A stretch of 64,000 bases of DNA, taken from positions 362,320,271-362,384,270 of the forward strand of contig NC_080672.1 of the NCBI RefSeq assembly GCF_030247195.1, read 5' to 3'. The translations under genes were made by a program, and so were the position numbers. Below the pieces are notes generated by a model. That model did no database searches, was not told the origin of the DNA, and worked only from the letters and a program-made list of their open reading frames with translations. How positions within the stretch are numbered: position 1 is the stretch's first letter; each line of letters starts with the position of its first letter. The stretch is from Topomyia yanbarensis. Lineage: Eukaryota > Arthropoda > Insecta > Diptera > Culicidae. This document shows, one piece after another, positions 21,522-32,449 of the stretch.

Positions 21522-22700
21522 TAATCGACACCGTTTTTTTTATTTTGAAAAGATGGAAGATGTTTTGAAGTCACGAACAAGGTGAATGGAAAGCTACTGA
21601 AAAATATATTACCGGATTCCTGACTGCCGGATTTGGAACTTTAGACAACCCATTAGAAACTTGATCACTTTTTAGTCGACCTAACCTAGCCTAGAAACCA
21701 TTATCGCATTATTTTATTTAGATACGTCACATTCCTGTTACCAACAAGTTGCCATCGGAGATCCTTTGTCCTGCATGTCTTTTAGTTTACGGATTATTGT
21801 GTAAATATTTACATCGTACACGTTTCTGCTTTTTCCGTTGCACCCACATTTATGGTATCTGTCCATTAAATCATAAACTCATCACTAGTGAACCTGCAAC
21901 AAATCCCTTGTCTCTTCCTATGCACCTTTGCAATCGTTGATCAGGTAGTCAGTTCCTCTTTAGGGAATCTAACCTGAAACCTCTATCGCCATTGTCTGGC
22001 CGTAGCATAAAACAACAACAAAAAAGGGCGGATGTTACTGAAGAGCAAAATCCGGAATTGTTTACATACTAATTGAATTTTACAACCGTTCTTTTTCCGT
22101 TTTTGCACTACGGTGACTCCTTCCGGATATTACGAATGCACATGGTTGCCATAGCTGACAGGTAGTCAGTCCTTAGCAAACAAATTTCCTGGCCCTGATT
22201 GCAAGGTACAACATTAACCGTAAAGTTCAACGGAGTCGATACAGCACGCATCCCGATCGTTGACCTTTGCTTCGCTCGTGGAGTTTGCCGGTACCGATCA
22301 GCCTATACGCCCCTTTAGGGATAGACATTGCATAATCTCGTGAAAGCATTAATTATCTGCTATTATCATAATTTAATTATCATTGGTAAATGGTTACGTT
22401 CATCAGATCCTTCGGGGTTCCACGATGATGAAACTTGTATACGAAAGTATAAGATATAAAACTAAGCAGATGAGTAGACATATGCAAACAATGGACAGGG
22501 TTGCCAAATTGTTGATTAGAAAATTACAAATTAAAATTCAATTTAACTAATTTTTAAATATTTTGCTTGAGCTGTTCTGCAAAAATTAGTGAATAAAAAT
22601 ACTCGTATTAATGTATTTAGTCTGTACCCATTCACTATACCCGTGCAATGAGTTTTTCCACTTGAATGGAAAATGGGTACTTCTCTATGAATTAATGGGT
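21522..22700. other. Region downstream of candidate host gene; no assigned gene
   Basis: No AATAAA is obvious within 150 bp of the stop. Two segments share GGTAGTCAGT with nearby Cys/Trp-poor sequence (about 21940 and 22160), possibly duplicated retroelement tail fragments. No frame here is convincing. Confidence 0.35.
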
Positions 22701-22705
22701 ACTTA

Positions 22706-22891
22706 TTAGTTGCTTTCAAAAATTACGGAAGAGTCCACCAATTTCATGGCAACACTGCTGCAGCGCGATTTCTCATAACATCCGGTAGCCTCGATCTGGT
22801 AAGAGCCCTCGATCAAACCAAAGCGATGACCGACGAAGTGTATTCGTAGACTGTCATCAATAGGTACGGGCGACGACGACGTTGGCGACAC
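22706..22891 (-). CDS. Possible terminal exon, unknown gene
   Basis: An open stretch of 61 codons on the minus strand within a locally GC-richer block (22740-23120). An acceptor-like TTGATGACAG sits at about 22855, and from there 47 codons run to a stop. The peptide contains two cysteines (GCYEKSRC). It could be the last exon of a minus-strand gene that begins with the exon at 23960-24111, but I could not join them in phase. Low confidence. Confidence 0.15.
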   Translation of the reverse strand: MSPTSSSPVPIDDSLRIHFVGHRFGLIEGSYQIEATGCYEKSRCSSVAMKLVDSSVIFESN

Positions 22892-23705
22892 GTTGGGCTG
22901 CCTTTGGCTTCCAGCGTGACAAGTAAAAGTGCATCCAAATTAACATTCATGAATCGCACTCCGTCGTCGTTGTCCCCGGTGCGTCGTCGTCACCGTTGTT
23001 GTCGAAGTTGCGACGATTTGCCTTCGGTCGTGTGTATTTCTACGGACAGGGTCATTCGTCTCTTTTACAAGTAGGAGGGAGCCACAGTTTTGGTTCCAGT
23101 CGACTACGTATAATATTTTACGGTTATGGTTTCGACCATCGAAATAAATATAAACAAAAAAGACAAAAACCAAAAATATTCAAATTTGACTGATAAGGCA
23201 CCGATATAAACAATTTTTCTCCTACCCATGATGCGTCCTACGCATGATATTGTGGTTGTAGCTGGTGGAAGGTGCAGAACAAGGGAACAAGAAAAGCTTA
23301 CCTGAAAATAGAGGAGAAACAACAAAAGAAGACCATTAGTACAAATTACTGTCATAAAGGCAATAAAAACGACGGGTTCTAAAGTTGGGGCATCAACGAG
23401 CATGTCTCGATCGGTTGCTAGTAATGTATATTTTTTACGGACTACCAATTTTAGTAGCCAGCAAAGAATTCGTATTGGACAAATGTGATTTATGACTTCT
23501 TAATGCGAGTATGCGTTGGCTGCGTCTACCCCGGAGCAAGATGCGTATAATGGTTGGCTTTTAGCGTGATTCGTCAACCGTACCGTGTAAGATCTCCACA
23601 GTAATCGGGTAAATGACGCATACATAATCAAATATTTATATGCATTTTATGCATTCTAAACAGCTGATATCGATACAAATTTTGCGACATTATTCATAGT
23701 AATCA

Positions 23706-23724
23706 GATGATGATGATGATGATG
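23706..23724. repeat. (GAT)n microsatellite
   Basis: Six tandem GAT units. Confidence 0.9.
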
Positions 23725-23959
23725 TAGTGAAGTTTCTTTTAACAGCAAAGCGAAATGTTGCTAGCAAGTGACTTTCAATTTATCGCTGTATGAAGGGCCA
23801 AAAAGGGTGGGATCCACAAGTAGAAGTTCTTTTGCGCACTCCGCTGGGACAAAAAATCTCCTTCCAACAATGATATCCAAACGTTTGAATAGCGGCATTT
23901 GCAATACTCATTAAGGCGCTGCCTCATGGTTTGTTGTGAGAAGAGGACGTCAAACTTAC

Positions 23960-24111
23960 TGTGCCGTGACTGATAGGAATAATAACAATAACTAGGTACA
24001 TAATTCCAAAGAAATAGGAATTGGCAGACATTATTGTCTTCTGACTAGAGACAGACGATCCACGTACCCAGATCCATGACACAGTTCGTATGATGCCCGA
24101 TGCTCCCTGCC
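23960..24111 (-). CDS. Possible first coding exon of a secreted protein
   Basis: On the minus strand, an acceptor (TTATTTCATTATTTGGACAG) precedes 24111. ATG at 24031 starts 24 codons of signal-peptide character: short polar start, hydrophobic core of Phe, Ile, Met, Val and Leu, then PISHGT. A consensus donor follows, ACA|GTAAGT at 23959. A short upstream open frame (ATG GAT CTG..., 10 codons) lies in the presumed 5' UTR. Donor, acceptor and hydrophobic leader together are suggestive, but I could not find a phase-matched next exon. Transcript data are needed to accept or drop it. Confidence 0.3.
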
Positions 24112-24934
24112 CTGTCCAAATAATGAAATAAAGAGATATCACGAAAAAATACATATAACGAATAATTAATTAATTAAATGCTTAGAAGGAATATAGTAAT
24201 GCAATAAAAATTATATAATGTATACCATTAAAACATCATTAATACTAGCAGAATGTACAAAATCATGACAAACACTAAATGATTAAAATGCCACTTAAAT
24301 TGAGCGATAGTTTTCTCAATATGAATAACAATTATTCTATCAGTAATAACTTGGCAATAACTAAAATGTGCTATGATTTTACTCTTGACCATGATTCGAA
24401 TTACTTTATTCAGGCGGAGATGGGAACTATTTTTGAAGCATACGATTCTGATATCGAGGGTAATATTTGATATTAGAAGATTTCAGCTATCTTTACTGGA
24501 ACGAAGCGATTCACACACCTTAACCTTCGTATTAGAGTGTCAAGAAAATGGCTATTTCTGTAATAACTGTTGTACATTCCCCAAAATCATGAAAAAATAA
24601 CACTGTCCACATTGGAACGAAATCGGTTAATTCTCATCTACGACTTAAAGAGTTTAAAATTTGTATGAGATTTTTCGTCGAAATGTTAGGGGATGCAATC
24701 TTAATTTCACATAGTCACCGCTAGATGTCATCGTAAGCATTGTATATGTTCTGTTTAATACGTGTCTTTTTAACACCTTCAAAAAGTTTCAAATTTTGAA
24801 TCAGAATTCCCTCCTTTTAACTTTCCAATTAATCAGTACAGTATCCCGAAGAATACTAAACACTCATCCCCACTATTTCCAATTTTGGTGTACCGGGTGA
24901 CAACATTTTACTTCAAAACCAGCTAATTAGTTAT

Positions 24935-25144
24935 GAAATTTGCGTTTCAACTTTGTCTCATCCTAATCTGACGATAGCTTACAGTCGGACCAAGCTGGCA
25001 CCAGATTGACGTTAGCTTCCAAAACGGATACAGAAATTTGTGTTCCGGAGCAAACACCTAGTCAAGCGTGATGTCACACAAGAGAACGTGTCCGACTTTA
25101 AGTTAGTGTCAGATTGTGATGAGACGAAATCGAAATACAAATTC
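24935..25144. mobile_element. MITE with AATTTGCGTTTC-type inverted repeats
   Basis: The left end (AAATTTGCGTTTCAACTTTG, then TCTCATC) and the reverse complement of the right end (AATTTGTATTTCGATTTCG, then TCTCATC) form imperfect terminal inverted repeats of about 50 bp, followed by a mirrored AGTCGGAC motif. A half copy of the same family is at 29600-29690. No target duplication could be fixed. Confidence 0.55.
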
Positions 25145-26300
25145 TAGATCTAATTTAGTTATAAGTTATATGCCTTCATGCGCATACCCATTTCAGTATA
25201 TAATTACTTACAGTGCACGGTAGCTTGGCTTAGAACAAAAACTTACTTAAAATAAACATTTATTTTTCATTAGAGTGGCACACAAATATTTTCTGCATGG
25301 TGTAAGTCCGAAAATGTCAAAGAGTTTGACGAAAATTTTCAAAATTTTCCAAACACAATTGCAGTATTCTAGTCAGGGTACTGACTGGACATTGAAAGCT
25401 CAATTATCACATGGTCACTATTCCCCGTGCTGAGTATTATTCGTGTGATCTTTGTGAATCCGATTAAGGAACTTCATATCATTTGATATGTAACTGCCCT
25501 ACAGCAATACAATTGCGTATCTGGAAGTTTGGTTCTCCATACATAGATCAGCATATGTACAGAGTGCTGAATCTAAAGAATATGCCATTGTTCCTAACCC
25601 AGTGTGGTAAAGAGCTATAGTTTATGCCGTATTTGAATGGCAATATCTCTTCGGAGGTGTTGTCGTTCTGTTATCTCAATATCACTTCGAGGGTTGTTGA
25701 TATATCCGCTCACTGTTTAAATGAAAATTTTAAATCCCTCCGGGGGTTGGAAATTTTATTCTTGTTATTGTAGCACCTGCAGATAGTTCAGCATCTTTCC
25801 GGGAGTTTTAATTATTCTGTGTCGGTATTTTCCTTACCCATAACCTTAGCACTTCCCCATCAGGGATATGATGAATAAGCAAATCATGGCAAAGCACAAA
25901 TCTCCGATCAGCTTGAGGAACGTGCCATTAGAGCTAGTCGCTACTGATTCCTGATGATGAATGTTCCGAACTACTACCTGGAGCTCACATCGGAGAAACA
26001 AGATAGCAATGTGTGAGTGTGTGCGTATCAACATATACATACGTACATACGAATATACATATCAATGAACGAAAGAATGCAGCGTTGTTCGGCATTCACT
26101 CGATTACGTTTCCCGCGGATAGACGCGAGGATGATTTTGATGGTTTAAAATTTATAATTTCTTCTAACATCTTTTCTTTTGCCAAGGAACCTTAATAACT
26201 TTCTTCCTACTAAACGAATTGCTAATCTTGTGTCACAAATCTAAAGGAAAATGTATAACGCTTGCAGCTGATACCAAACTTGTTCATTTTTTTTGTTAGG
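25145..26300. other. Unassigned; contains one dispersed repeat segment
   Basis: The stretch 25885-25955 reappears in reverse complement at about 31335-31405 (shared AATGGCACGTTCCTC and ATCGGAGATTTGT), so both belong to a dispersed repeat of unknown type. The rest shows no gene. Confidence 0.4.
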
Positions 26301-26309
26301 TGAAACATT

Positions 26310-26896
26310 GCCACTGCGACCACTATTCAGCTTATGTTTTGTGGCTGCCTCTGTCTGCTCTACATGTTACAAATTGCCCGAATCCAATGTAGTTGGAAGC
26401 GAGTTGTTTGTTTGTCCATATGTGTCGTCCCAACCGGGTAGTACATTATTAATGTAGCTGAGAATCCGTTTGGGATAGGTATGCCGTACCTCGTGAGGCC
26501 TTCCGAAGTATCGCTCCCATCGAAGAAATAATACTGCACAATGGCAGAGAATATGTTCCGAGGTCTCGGGTTCGTAGTTACAGAATCGACAAATGTTATC
26601 TTGACTTTTGCCTATTTTTTCAGATGATACTTAGCAGGACAATATCCCGTAAATAAACCTGTGATTATACGTAAATTTTTTCGTTTTAGATCTATTAGTT
26701 GTTTGGCTCTCGTTGTATCTGGATGTATGAATTTCTTAGCTTGTTGAGCGCTTCTACGTTACGCCAGTCGTTTAGTAGTTGGTCTCGTGTCCAATCCGAA
26801 AGTTCTAGTTTGATGGCACATATACCTAGAAATGGTTCTGGTCCAAGAAACATTTTGATGAACCACGCCCGGCTAATTCGTCGTGCACTTCGTTAC
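26310..26896 (-). pseudogene. LOA/I-type LINE remnant: region after RNase H
   Basis: Minus-strand translation gives conserved post-RNase H features of LINEs that carry an RNase H domain: LELSDWTRDQLLNDWRN, then a zinc-type CRFC..EPETSEHILCHC block (around 26550-26600) and a downstream RPHEVRHTYP segment. Several stops and shifts break the frame, so it is dead. It belongs with the RNase H piece at 27960-28260 and probably with the RT piece at 31600-31880, all in the same orientation. Confidence 0.6.
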
Positions 26897-27940
26897 TAGG
26901 GTTGTGGTACCGGGAATACCGACCCATTTTTGGTACACCCAAAACAAATCGTTGAGAGCGGAATTGATTCTGTTTTTTTCGCTCTCAAACTGTGAGCGAA
27001 AAGCTCCCAAACGATGCATTAGTGTTAAACCAACCTCATACTTGTGGAATACAATATCGTACCCCATAGCTACACACTGTTGGCTCGTGTAGTGCAGGGA
27101 TAACTTGAATAACACATACCATCGTCTCCATACTGTCCCATTTGTGATCACTGCTGCAATGATGCGAAATTTATATAGCCCATTCAAACGACTGCTCATT
27201 ATGTGTCGTTATGGCATAAGGTGTAAAGCAGGCGTTTTAGCGAGTGGATGTTTGTCGGTCCAGTCTTGATGCTACCCGTTAATCTTTTTTCTAGTAAGGC
27301 TTAGTTCCCAACACATACATACAAACAAAATATTAATAACAGCGGGGAAATGGTACAAAGCAAAATGCGTCAATGACGATGCTGAAATACCGACGCGGCG
27401 GCGGGATGCAAACGATATTATCCTCCTCATCATAAGTGTGAAGCTTTATATACGCCATTATACTACTCCACCAGTGTGTCGTCATGGTACGGGCAATAAA
27501 GAGGTGTTTTTACCGATTAGAAGTTTGTCGGTTCTAATCTTGAATCTGATATAAGATTTTTTTTACTAGAAGTTTCAGGTCACGAGCTATTTATAGCAGC
27601 GAAGAAAAGAATGAAACAAAACAAAATGCAATGCAGCAGCAATGGTGATGACATTGCTTGTGGTGGTTGGGTGGGGGGAATGTAAGGTGTAGAAGAAAGA
27701 TACGAAACTAAATACTAACAAAGTTTTCTTGTGTGTGAGTGTGTGTCATCGTTTTTTTTTGCGTGAGCGTTGCGCTCATCCCGAATTGTGCGCGAACAGC
27801 TCAATGTTCAAAAAGGATTGCTTTTGGGAATGAGATTGTGAGCCCAAAAACAGAAAATCTGAGCTCACCGTTTTGGGTGTACCGTAATACCGCTACTGAA
27901 CAAAAGCCAGTACCGGTATTTTCGGTACCATACAATTTGT
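26897..27940. mobile_element. Probable hAT-type insertion inside the LINE RNase H region
   Basis: The left end carries TAGGGTTGTGGTACCGGGAA, and the right end (about 27895-27940) carries related motifs in reverse (GGTATTTTCGGTACC), with GGTGTACCC/GGGTGTACC just inside both. This is the look of hAT ends with GGTACC-type subterminal repeats. It separates two parts of the same LINE RNase H domain. Outer TIR positions at the right are decayed and no 8-bp duplication is clear. The interior holds a diverged tandem duplication (27170-27385 and 27445-27655). Confidence 0.4.
27170..27655. repeat. Diverged tandem duplication, ~275-bp period
   Basis: ATTTATATAGCCCATTCA..GTGTCGTTATGG in the first unit corresponds to TTTATATACGCCATTATA..GTGTCGTCATGG in the second. 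GTTTGTCGGT and an ATTAATAACAGCG/ATTTATAGCAGCG motif, then CAAAGCAAAATGC/CAAAACAAAATGC, also correspond in order. Confidence 0.6.
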
Positions 27941-27959
27941 CTTAATGCCAACAGTACTT

Positions 27960-28260
27960 GTTGTATGTCCAAAAAGATTGCGATTTTTGCATGCCTGTAG
28001 TTTCGTTTCCTACAGTCCTCCGAGCAGGTATATATTGCATATATCTGGAAAACTGTAGACCTGCGAAAACTGTATCGCTTCTTTAATTCTTGGTCAGTAG
28101 ACTCTCGAGCCAGTCAGCCCACCCATTTTAGAACCATTCGTATAGAATGATATTTTACCTTGAGGTACTATGAGACCCCCCACATCCCATATCTGACGAT
28201 CCACTATGTGAATCTCATATGAGATATCGAAGTTCGGTTTAGCCTCCATTTTATTAAACT
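27960..28260 (-). pseudogene. LOA/I-type LINE remnant: RNase H N-terminal part
   Basis: The minus-strand translation contains ISFYTNGSKMGGLTGS, the first catalytic block of retroelement RNase H (usually YTDGS; the catalytic Asp is Asn here), and a CKNRNLFGHT segment matching the position before the second conserved Asp. Continuation is lost at the insertion at 27940. The Asp-to-Asn change and stops indicate decay. Confidence 0.55.
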
Positions 28261-28599
28261 TGTTAAGGCAGATGTCCTCCGTTTAATTCCACTATCTATA
28301 TAATAATGAAAAACTGTTGCTTTTCACTATAAATCAAATTGTTGTTTCAAATATTACTTATAGTCTTCTTCAGTGTTCAATATCAGTCTAAAGAAAATTG
28401 CTATTCCTACAACCTTTTATATTGAACAGCAGGTAGAAAGGGGGAGATAGGTAACTAGATGCGTGAAGCTGGCCGTTTTTGTGTACGGGTAGTAGTTTGA
28501 AAAGCCATGAAAATCCGTTATCTTGATCTCGATTGAGTAAGGACGAAGGGGACTGTTTGAAAATTTCCAAGCTCTCAGCTAAATCTAATTTTCAGGGGA

Positions 28600-29476
28600 T
28601 TGGAAATTTGTCGTTGAATTTTATTTATCTTCTGTAGTTAGGTCGTGCTCTTTGAAAAAGGCGTGTTCCGCTACCTTATATTTAAAGTAAAATGGTACAT
28701 CTTTGTCCGATTCCCTAGAAGCTTTAGTAATTTCTGCGATGTGCTCCATAAACCGGATGTCTAATGATCTCTTAGTTTGCCCAATATGAACTTTATCACA
28801 AGTGAACATGATATTTTGCATATCCCAGATTTGCTTAGAGTGTCTATTGGATCTTTTGTGGACCCTAGTTTTGATTTTAGTTGGTAATTTCTACTGCTGA
28901 AAACAAGATTCATACTAAACTTTTTTAATTTTGTTCTGAGTGGATATGCAATATTTTTGTTGAAATCTACAGCTATCCTTTTTAAACTTACAGTTGTTGG
29001 AGTTGATGTTGTGAGAACTTGTTTGTTAGACATCTTTTTTTGTGAATTATTGATTGGATGGTTTGCTCTGGATACCCATTGAGCCTACCTATTTCGAAAA
29101 TAAATTCTGTTTCTTTAATTTTTGCTTCTTCCCCCAAAGGTAAGCTAAGCATTCTATGCTGGTAAGAATGGTTAGAAGTATTTGGTATAATTCTTTCAGT
29201 ATTCATAGGTTTCCAATATATTTCGAAAGTCACCCTCCCTCCCACTCTCTTTACCAGGGCATCCAGAGGGGCCAATTTATTATCTTTCTCTTCCTCGTGT
29301 GTAAATTTAACATTTTTATGGATTATGGATGTTGTTAATGTTGTCTTTTCGTTAGCTGCTGCTAGCGAGGAGCATTCCTTCTGGGAACTAACAAAGGGGG
29401 TCACCGGCGGCAAAATGCTTGTGGCTTCTACGACGTTCAAACGCACATTGGTGATCGGATAATTTTCGCTATACAC
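28600..29476 (-). pseudogene. Penelope-like retroelement remnant (RT C-terminus and GIY-YIG endonuclease)
   Basis: Minus strand, in order from 29476: an RT-side segment with KRVGGRVTFEIYWKPMNTER and PNTSNHSYQHRM; then GRLNGYPEQTIQSIIHKK; then the linker segment LGSTKDPIDTLSKSGICKISC; then HIGQTKRSLDIRFMEH (28740-28800). The last two are the GIY and YIG parts of the GIY-YIG endonuclease that defines Penelope-like elements, here degenerated to GIC and HIG, with an EH-containing helix kept. At least three frame breaks and a probable internal deletion after the QHRM segment. Only the 3' half of the element is present. Confidence 0.8.
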
Positions 29477-29599
29477 AGTAACTGGTGAATGTATTGTATT
29501 TCTCTTTTATGGAGAAAATTTAGGTAAAAGCAAATTTTCCCCACTGAGGAGAAAATTGTTAAAAAATGTGAAGAACGCAAACCTATAACTAAATTAGTT

Positions 29600-29690
29600 T
29601 TGGAATTTGCGTTTCGACTTTGTCTCAACAGAATCCGACCCTAACTTAGTGACAGGACTACGCTAGTGCCGGAATTCCGGCTATAGACAG
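29600..29690. repeat. Half copy of the 24.9-kb MITE family
   Basis: GAATTTGCGTTTCGACTTTG followed by TCTCAACAGAATCCGAC corresponds to the left end of the MITE at 24935. The opposite end is not found. Confidence 0.5.
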
Positions 29691-29969
29691 TTGGTTTTAC
29701 CCCACTCGAAGATACTTCGTCACGAAATGGGAGGCACTAGCAATAAAATAATCGCCCGCTAGTGGAACAGTCGACCACCAATCCAATCACAGCAAATTTT
29801 ATTGTAATTTATAGTAATCGTGTCATCTACGGTATCTGTTACACAATTGTTTAGAATATTCCTTAGCGGTTCGCACAAAAATCTATTTATCTTATATATT
29901 CCTTGTTAGGACGTGAGTCTTTGTTTTTTCTTTTTCATGGATTTTTATGAACATGTCCACTGGAAAACA

Positions 29970-30280
29970 AACAGAGAAAGAATGACCGGAACGGTGAGAA
30001 TGAAGAAACGGTGAAAATTCTCCTTTATTGGAAACACTGAGAAAAGATATGTCATCAAGCAGGAATCGAACCTGCGAACCTAATTGACCCATCGACCCCC
30101 AATGTCTCCAATAAGTAGATCGTCACCTCTCCCTCTAATCGATCGAGCCAAATCTCTCTATCTATTTTTAGGTCGCAGGTTCGATTCCTGCTTGAGGACA
30201 TATCTTTTCTCAGTGTTTCCAATAAAGGTGAATTTTCAACGTTTCTTCATTCTCACCGTTCCGGTCATTCTTTCTCTGTT
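29970..30280. repeat. Head-to-head pair of tRNA-like SINE copies (inverted repeat, ~108-bp arms)
   Basis: Left arm 29970-30078 and right arm 30173-30280 are reverse complements at about 95% identity. Each arm starts, at the inner end, with CGCAGGTTCGATTCCTGC, a textbook pol III B box and T-arm, pointing outward. The 94-bp spacer contains ATCGATCGAG and looks like the 5' half (D-arm side) of the right-pointing or left-pointing copy only. No complete tRNA can be folded, so this is a tRNA-derived repeat pair, not a tRNA gene. Confidence 0.7.
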
Positions 30281-30329
30281 CATTTATCTTGTTCAGTCCA
30301 GCGGCATACACTAGGGGTAGGTAATGAAA

Positions 30330-30460
30330 AGTTAGATTTGAATGTTTTGTGTTCCATTCGTCAGTAACTGACACCAACTTGCTATCGGTTAGACTACATA
30401 TCCAAACTAACACCAAATTGGCGCAAGTTAGTCATTAAATCCAAACAATTCACACAACAT
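30330..30460. repeat. Half copy of the 33.9-kb fold-back family
   Basis: TTCCATTCGTCAGTAACTGA, CACCAACTTGCT, then CAAACTAACACCAAATTGGC correspond in order to 33990-34100. A further partial copy in reverse lies at 32110-32200 (TTTAGTGTTGAACTGGTGCC). Confidence 0.65.
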
Positions 30461-31320
30461 ATGTGAACGCCTACAGCAACTGGCTGGTAACGAGAGACGG
30501 TTAGCCAAGCAAAAAAAAAATCCTGATTAAAAATGTTATTTCTACTGATAATTCGCCAAATTTAAATTTTTATGGTAAGAATTTACCAAAAACTATCAAC
30601 TCTTATTGACAGATGTTTATATATTTTATTTCTTCATTTCATTATTATTATTAACTCTGTTCAGTCATTTCTTTTATTCCAATTTGATATGGTGACTCAA
30701 TTTAATTAATTCTGTAACTTTTGTATCTTTTTCGAACTTTTCGAATTTTTTACCTAATGAGCTGAACTAATTTGATTTATTTATTTTATTTATTGTATTT
30801 AAATTAAACATTCTACTTATTTTTTGAGTTCTCTTTTTACATTTTTTTGCTCCATTTTTTCAATTTCGTTCGTTTTATTGATTTTCTATAATTTATTCAG
30901 TGTATTCGAGGTTTTATTGATGCAGGACTAGAAACTCTTCATTACACATGTAGTCGGGTGCCTACTTCACACGAGTTATGCAAACAAATGAATAATTCAA
31001 CAGCGAAATGTGTAAGAAATGTCCCATCTCACTACTAGGTGGATTAAGCCGGTTTTAATATAAAGTATTATCGTGAATACCATTGTAAAACGAGATATTT
31101 AATACAATTTTTGTTCAGTCTGTGCACAATTAAATTGTCTAAACAGCAGTGTTCAACTTGTATAGCTTTATATGTTTTTTTTTGTAATCGTGCACGAAGT
31201 TTTGAAAAAACAAGGTTCCCAAAAAAGGGTTTTATATAAGGTTTAATATATATTTATAGGGTTCATTTTACTCCTAAGTTTAATGAACACTCTTGTATTA
31301 TTATCTTTGCTAATATGAAG
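30461..31320. other. AT-rich unassigned sequence
   Basis: Long T-rich stretches (30540-30900) with no gene, no inverted repeat and no match to another part of the window that I can see. Confidence 0.4.
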
Positions 31321-31599
31321 GAACAAATCAGGAATCTGGAATCAGTAGCGACTGACTCAAATGGCACGTTCCTCGTGTTAATCGGAGATTTGTCCCTTGC
31401 CGTGATTTCATCATTTTCCTAATCGGATAGTGGGAAAATCGCAAGATTGCCTGTTCAGAATGCAATAACAAGATTATAACAGAATGCAGCACCATTGATG
31501 TTTTATTTGGATTAATTGATAGTTTAACATGAAGAAACCACTGCTCGACAACACATGAGGCTTTCTGCATCAAATCAAAAAGTGCATCAAATCATTATA

Positions 31600-31880
31600 T
31601 AATAATAATCGGCGAAACCATATATCGGAAACCCAAGCTCATTAAGTTTTTTTCAACAAGCCATCGTAGCAAGGTTCCATAGAAGTGGTGACAGCACACC
31701 ACCTTGCGGACATCCGCAGATACTTAGTTTCCTTATCTCTATTTGTCTTAACGATGAGCTTAGATGTCAGGTGCTAATAATTGCGTTTATCTAGTTAGTG
31801 ATATGTAGAGGGACTCAATGACCTTGTACTGTTTCGAAAATGGATTCGAAAGATACGTTGTCAAAATCACCTTCAGAAAC
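31600..31880 (-). pseudogene. LINE reverse transcriptase fragment (LOA/I/R1 type)
   Basis: The minus-strand translation includes EGDFDNVSFESIFETV (RT motif A region, where the catalytic Asp precedes an F-D-N-V-S-F block) and GCPQGGVLSPLLWNL (RT motif B). Just downstream FADYYY stands where the FADD catalytic box belongs. GCPQGGVLSPLLW is characteristic of R1/LOA/I-group LINEs. Frame is broken. Same orientation and plausible same element as the RNase H pieces at 26.3-28.3 kb. Confidence 0.6.
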
Positions 31881-32211
31881 TCCTAAGCTTGATCACTTTT
31901 GCGAAAAAACTTTTTCAATGTTGTAGACAACATTGTGTAACAAAACGTTGACATTCATACTAAAAGAAAAAGCTGTGCTTCGGATGCATCTCATCAGTAA
32001 CTTTTACCAACTTGGGGCAGTTGGTACACCAAATCCGAAGTGAAATCTTGGGCAGCAAGTACAGAAGCTTTAGTTTGCAAATGAGAAAGTGCAAACAAAC
32101 TATGCTACTGTTTGGGTTTAGTGTTGAACTGGTGCCGATTTGGTGTTGGTTTGGATCTGTCGCCTAACTGACCTCAATTTTGATGCTAGTTACTGATGAG
32201 ATGAATTTGAA

Positions 32212-32442
32212 ATGCGGTCAAGTAAATTCGCACAAACAACCCCCATCATTTCCAACAAATCCCATCCCATTATCGAAGAATGCAAGTATGACGATCCATT
32301 CGAAATGATGCCGTGTACCACCACCAACTCCTCATATAATCCAATGGCAATCCGCATTCGGTTTACGGCGGGTGTTGAAATCAAATTCGTGGCTATTGTT
32401 AGTACATCGCGTCAAGCAAAAACGACTACTTATACTAAGTAG
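32212..32442 (+). other. 76-codon open frame of unknown meaning
   Basis: Opens with ATG at 32212 and uses a balanced set of codons (peptide includes NSSYNPMAIRIRFTAG). It does not match a family I know, and a competing frame is open on the other strand. It follows directly on a repeat half copy. Coding status is doubtful. Confidence 0.12.
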
Positions 32443-32449
32443 TATACCT

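Noticed and set aside
23104..23448. Minus-strand 114-codon frame with hydrophobic stretch and CAG|GTAAGC donor
   Set aside because: No acceptor in compatible phase with the exon at 23960 and composition typical of intronic AT-rich DNA.
24373..24480. Internal mini-exon with TTTATTCAG acceptor and GAG|GTAAT-like donor
   Set aside because: Tempting match of both splice sites, but too short and isolated to support. No neighbouring exon in phase.
30055..30090. A functional tRNA gene at the B-box sequence
   Set aside because: The T-arm is good, but no acceptor or anticodon stem closes, and the sequence is one half of a repeat palindrome.
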